DNA of 64,000 bases from Granulicella arctica (GTDB lineage: Bacteria; Acidobacteriota; Terriglobia; Terriglobales; Acidobacteriaceae): assembly GCF_025685605.1 (NCBI RefSeq), contig NZ_JAGTUT010000001.1, forward strand, positions 2,356,001 to 2,420,000, in the 5' to 3' direction. The notes under the pieces were generated by a model. The model made no database searches, had not been told where the DNA came from, and was given only the letters and a program-made list of their open reading frames with translations. The position numbers and the translations under genes were made by a program. Of this stretch, positions 61,701-64,000 are shown one piece after another; positions within the stretch are counted from its first letter, which is position 1, and each line of letters opens with the position of its first letter.

Positions 61701-62172
61701 GCTCGTCAACAGAAGCCATGTGGACTTCTGGTTAGGTGTCGCGTATGCCGATGAAGGAGACACTGCGCGAGCTTTTGCACACTGGGAGCGTGCGGCGCGG
61801 CAGCGTGGCGACTTCCAGCAGATGCAGGTACAGACGATCTCCGACATGGCATATTGGAGCGCGATGGCGTTGCGCAAGCTGGGACGCGAGGATGAGGCAG
61901 TTCTTTTGTTTGAGCAGATTGGCAGCTATGGTCGTGCGCTGGAACAACAGACTCCCAAGCTGGATTATTTTGCTACTTCATTGCCTGCGATGCTTCTGTT
62001 TCGAGAGGACATGAAGCAGCGACAAACCGTGCTGGCTCGCTTTCTGCAGGCCCAGTCACTCCTTGGCCTTGGGGCGACGAGCGAAGGGCTTCAAATGCTT
62101 GGCGAGGTGCTGGAGCTCGATGGGAACTATGCTGCTGCCGTTGACCTTGCAACGATGTTGAACGGCCGATGA
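58780..62172 (+). CDS. DUF5107 domain protein with TPR repeats
   Basis: 1130 residues, GTG start at 58780, no signal peptide. Residues about 20-400 are DUF5107, a galactose-mutarotase-like beta-sandwich: VVDAIETEPRLKRWEAVHLE, LMVMPEIGGRIHVGLDKRTG, YDFFYRQNVIKPALVGLAGP, GGVEFNWPQHHRPATYMPVE and TFLWWANVATRVHEQYQSFF. The rest is TPR: HVLGRWHLRRGEFAKAEMYL, HYNLGLTLRYLERPEEAYDA, PYYLGNLLYDRRRHDEAIEA and AWRNLGFAYFNVRGDERRAL. Such proteins accompany glycan-degrading genes; a glycosidase or carbohydrate-sensing role is proposed but unproven. Coupled (4 bases) with the sugar porter. Confidence 0.88.
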   Translation: MKKHRVEPSSTLKLPPAPISEAGAVKVWSEPVTMLTYSPATADINPLFLEQRVYQGSSGRVYPLPVVDAIETEPRLKRWEAVHLENESLRLMVMPEIGGRIHVGLDKRTGYDFFYRQNVIKPALVGLAGPWISGGVEFNWPQHHRPATYMPVEIAIEREPDGAVTVWCSDHDPMTRMKGMHGIRLRPGSATLEVRVRLYNRTEDTQTFLWWANVATRVHEQYQSFFPHDVHFAADHAKRAVTEYPLSKETYYGIDYSERARVGVAADEMPAEFVPDGSYAANDLGWYANIPVPTSYMIVGSQGDFFGGYDHKADAGTVAVASHHISPGKKQWTWGNHEFGYAWDRSLTDGDGPYVELMSGVYTDNQPDFSFLAPGETKTFSQFWYPIFEIGVPDVANLYGAVRVERVAAGVRVHVQTTADYDLCTLRLLAGDTQFASATVDMQSGVPQHLDFSLPETSNVALESVEILLMAADAVLLHYTPTAIEPTELPELATEPPLPEDVGSNDELYLIGLHLEQYRHPTRVPELYWLEAVRRDSEDSRSNHVLGRWHLRRGEFAKAEMYLRTAIERLTRRNPNPYDGEPHYNLGLTLRYLERPEEAYDAFYKSTWNAAWRGPAYQRLAEMDCGLKDWNAALDHIDRSLRAEADNLNARNLKVTVLRALKRSDEAEELLQETRGLDPLDIGSRWLADGEVPEDGQRRLDLGLDLRRAGLFDEALAVLNADMPPVNDGSDAMLQYAAADVLSRCGKDEESAGRYRAAAAASADYVFPVRLDELVLLKGAMAKQSADARAPYYLGNLLYDRRRHDEAIEAWERAVELDPKFPTAWRNLGFAYFNVRGDERRALAAFAKARELSPHDARILYEQDQLLKRTGASSDERLCMLEDEGELVPCRDDLSYELILLLNSKGRPAAALKVLESRQFGPWEGGEGLVLGQYVRANILLAREALTSGEPHAAVARLQASLHPPKNLGEALHLLVNRSHVDFWLGVAYADEGDTARAFAHWERAARQRGDFQQMQVQTISDMAYWSAMALRKLGREDEAVLLFEQIGSYGRALEQQTPKLDYFATSLPAMLLFREDMKQRQTVLARFLQAQSLLGLGATSEGLQMLGEVLELDGNYAAAVDLATMLNGR

Positions 62173-62176
62173 CCTG

Positions 62177-63616
62177 ATGCAGACACCGATACTCTTCGAC
62201 GAAGGTGGGATACAGACAGAGGCAGAGCGTACAGGGTATGTGTGGGGCATCGCGTTTATCGCGGCGCTCGGCGGGTTGCTCTTCGGATATGACTGGGTGG
62301 TGATTGGAGGTGCGCGGCAATTCTACGAAGTGTACTTTCACCTGACCTCCGTCGCTATTGTGGGCTGGGCTAACAGTTGCGCGCTGGTTGGTTGTCTTAT
62401 TGGGTCGCTTACGGCGGGATACTTTGCAGAGCGATTTGGACGACGCCGCGTGCTGCTTGTTGCGGCGATTCTTTTTGCCGTGTCGTCGGCACTGACGGGC
62501 TGGGCTTACAGCTTCAACAGTTTTATTCTTTGGCGGATCGTGGGTGGAGTCGCGATCGGGTTCAGCTCGAATGTGTCGCCGCTTTATATCGCTGAGATTA
62601 GCCCGGCGGCGATTCGCGGGCGGCTGGTAAGTCTTAACCAGTTTGCGATCGTTGTCGGGATCCTGGCGGCGCAGATTGTGAATTGGCGGGTTGCTCGTCC
62701 TGTGGTTGCGGACTTAGGTGGAGAGGCCCTGTTGCAGAGCTGGAACGTGCAACTAGGCTGGCGTTGGATGTTTACCGCTGTGGTGGTGCCGGCCCTGATC
62801 TTTGTGGTCGCTTCGCTGTTTATTCCTGAAAGCCCGCGCTGGCTGCTGAGCCGTGGACGTCAACGTGAAGCGGGCGCGATACTAACGCGGATCGGCGGTC
62901 AGGGATATGCGGATGTCGAATTGACGAATATCGAGCGGGCTGTACGGGCAGAGGTGGCGACTGAGCCTGCAAGCTGGCGCGAGTTATGGCGACCGGGAGT
63001 GCGGCGGATCGTGCTGGTCGGCATAGCGCTGGCGGTGCTTCAGCAATGGACGGGGATCAACACGCTCTTCAACTACGCTGCTGAAGTGTATCGACAGGCT
63101 GGCTACGGGGCTAACGATGTGTTTCTCAACATCGTGATTACAGGAGCTATCAACCTGGTGTTTACCGTGGGAGCGATGCTGCTGGTGGATCGGGTTGGAA
63201 GACGTCCGTTAATGATCTTTGGCTGCATCGGCATCGGGGTCTCGCATCTGCTGTGTGCCTGGGCTTACCATGCCAAACTGCGAGGGGCCCCGGTGTTGAT
63301 CCTGACGCTGAGTGCGATTGCCTGCTATGCACTTACGCTTGCACCTATCGTGTGGGTGCTGATTGCGGAGATCTTTCCAAATCGTGTGCGGTCTCAGGGA
63401 GTTGCGGCTGCGGTGAGCGCGTTGTGGATTGCTTCCTTCCTGCTGACGTATACGTTCCCGATCCTGAACGCCTGGCTGGGGACTGCCGGGATATTTACCG
63501 GGTACGGCGTTGTCTGCCTGCTGGGCTGCCTGCTGGTGCTTGTGTGGGTGCCTGAGACGAAGGGTAAAACGCTGGAGCAGATTGAATTGAGTAGTGCGAA
63601 TGCGGCTTCGCTGTAG
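62177..63616 (+). CDS. Sugar porter (MFS, SP family; XylE/AraE-like)
   Basis: A 479-residue 12-TM proton-sugar symporter. SP signatures: LGGLLFGYDWVVIGGARQFY, GYFAERFGRRRVLLVAAILF, SPLYIAEISPAAIRGRLVSL (PESP-type region), FIPESPRWLLSRGR, LQQWTGINTLFNYAAEVYRQ (QQxTGxN, sugar contacts), VDRVGRRPLMIFG and VPETKGKTLEQIE. It lies 4 bases after the DUF5107 gene, so both are on one transcript; the substrate is probably a monosaccharide released by the GH95 and GH27-like enzymes. Confidence 0.95.
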   Translation: MQTPILFDEGGIQTEAERTGYVWGIAFIAALGGLLFGYDWVVIGGARQFYEVYFHLTSVAIVGWANSCALVGCLIGSLTAGYFAERFGRRRVLLVAAILFAVSSALTGWAYSFNSFILWRIVGGVAIGFSSNVSPLYIAEISPAAIRGRLVSLNQFAIVVGILAAQIVNWRVARPVVADLGGEALLQSWNVQLGWRWMFTAVVVPALIFVVASLFIPESPRWLLSRGRQREAGAILTRIGGQGYADVELTNIERAVRAEVATEPASWRELWRPGVRRIVLVGIALAVLQQWTGINTLFNYAAEVYRQAGYGANDVFLNIVITGAINLVFTVGAMLLVDRVGRRPLMIFGCIGIGVSHLLCAWAYHAKLRGAPVLILTLSAIACYALTLAPIVWVLIAEIFPNRVRSQGVAAAVSALWIASFLLTYTFPILNAWLGTAGIFTGYGVVCLLGCLLVLVWVPETKGKTLEQIELSSANAASL

Positions 63617-63676
63617 AAAGCAGATTCTGAACGTCGAGCTTACTTTGCGAAAAGAGCAATACCGTCCTAGTCCGGT

Positions 63677-63705
63677 TTGACAAACGTGTTCGTACACGGT
63701 TGAAT
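63677..63705 (+). promoter_or_regulatory. Promoter with operator motif before the GH27-like gene
   Basis: TTGACA (63677-63682), 17-base spacer, TTGAAT (63700-63705). The spacer holds AACGTGTTCGTACACGGTT (63683-63701), with inverted CGTGT / ACACG and the CGTACACG word shared with the 58687-58705 region. An operator between -35 and -10 fits a repressor. Confidence 0.55.
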
Positions 63706-63775
63706 ACTCTGCGCCGCGCGAATCGCCTCAAGATGGCGGTGATCCATGTGAACTTCGATCCTTCAGGAGCCTGTT

Positions 63776-64000
63776 ATGCCGATTGCGAATTGCCGCTTTA
63801 ACCTGCGACTTAACCTTGTTCGCTGCTGTGTGTTGTCCGCTGCTGTGTTGGCGATACTTCCTAAGGCTGCCCAAGGACAGGTAAATGGGGTAGGGCAGAA
63901 GCCGTATTTGGGGTGGAGTACGTTCAGCCAGCAAACGGTGGATGGAAGCTTTCTGACGCAGGCAAATGTGCAGGCGCAGTCGGATGCACTGAAGAGTTCC
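63776..64000 (+). CDS. Secreted glycoside hydrolase start, GH27-like (3' end outside window)
   Basis: First 75 codons only. ATG at 63776 with AGGAG 7 bases upstream. Signal peptide LVRCCVLSAAVLAILPKAAQ, then QKPYLGWSTFSQQTVDGSFL and TQANVQAQSDALKSS. P-x-LGWSxxS followed by a helix is how GH27 alpha-galactosidase-type barrels begin (usually LGWNSW). The catalytic Asp residues are beyond the window, so the family is tentative. Its control region shares an operator word with the GH95/DUF5107 region. Confidence 0.6.
   Translation, partial: MPIANCRFNLRLNLVRCCVLSAAVLAILPKAAQGQVNGVGQKPYLGWSTFSQQTVDGSFLTQANVQAQSDALKSS

Noticed and set aside
58653-63705. A LacI-type regulator assignment for the sugar locus
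   Set aside because: No regulator gene is in the window, so the family of the predicted repressor cannot be named.

Overview
The window looks like a chromosomal segment of an Acidobacteriota (class Terriglobia, Granulicella/Edaphobacter/Terriglobus-like). The evidence is a moderately GC-rich Gram-negative gene set with lipid A genes (lpxA, lpxI, fabZ), a remnant of an Oar-type TonB-dependent receptor, a duplicated signal peptidase I, several ECF sigma factor modules, and plant-polysaccharide genes (GH95, DUF5107, a GH27-like start). The genus is inferred from gene content only.

Layout. 1-17.2 kb is mostly core: the end of a LysM lytic-transglycosylase-like gene; a histone-H1-like protein; a lipid A/fatty acid operon on the minus strand (SDR, periplasmic protein, fabZ, lpxA, lpxI); tyrS, rnr, yggX, tRNA-Pro(GGG), a fatty acid desaturase, hslR, yacG and glmS. 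17.2-18.3 kb lacks a conventional gene but holds two tiny hydrophobic ORFs with strong ribosome binding sites. They converge on a minus-strand operon encoding an ECF sigma factor, a two-TM protein, a zinc-ribbon membrane protein and a LytTR response regulator. 20.9-31.2 kb holds rlmB, an M1-peptidase-like protein lacking its catalytic Glu, AsmA, two lepB genes, rnc, a TPR protein and a sigma/anti-sigma pair.

31.4-34.8 kb is a compact genomic island in the 3' end of tRNA-Ala(GGC). It is bounded by 47-bp direct repeats (46/47 identical) and carries a frameshifted tyrosine integrase and an AbiEi/AbiEii toxin-antitoxin pair with two matching operator-like inverted repeats. Just beyond attR lie the C-terminal piece of another integrase and a headless Oar receptor, so the same tRNA locus has probably been hit more than once. 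36-53 kb is a remodelled zone. It holds remnants (Oar, TetR, a membrane protein), at least five copies of a dispersed intergenic repeat, LysR plus two SDR genes, a tightly overlapping five-gene operon (KA/His-rich helical protein, MFS, metallophosphoesterase, ArsB-like permease, YdcZ-like protein), and a two-component system (histidine kinase with a polyproline sensor loop plus an NtrC-type activator) divergent from a secreted proline-rich protein that has an excellent sigma-54 promoter.

52.4-56.2 kb carries an M28 peptidase, SRAP, an N-terminally short Ku and a broken SGNH hydrolase. 56.2-64 kb is a carbohydrate-use locus: GH95 fucosidase, a DUF5107-TPR protein with an SP-family sugar porter, and the start of a GH27-like gene. 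Its two control regions share a sequence motif, which suggests a single sugar-responsive regulator. No CRISPR array, rRNA operon or intact insertion sequence was found.
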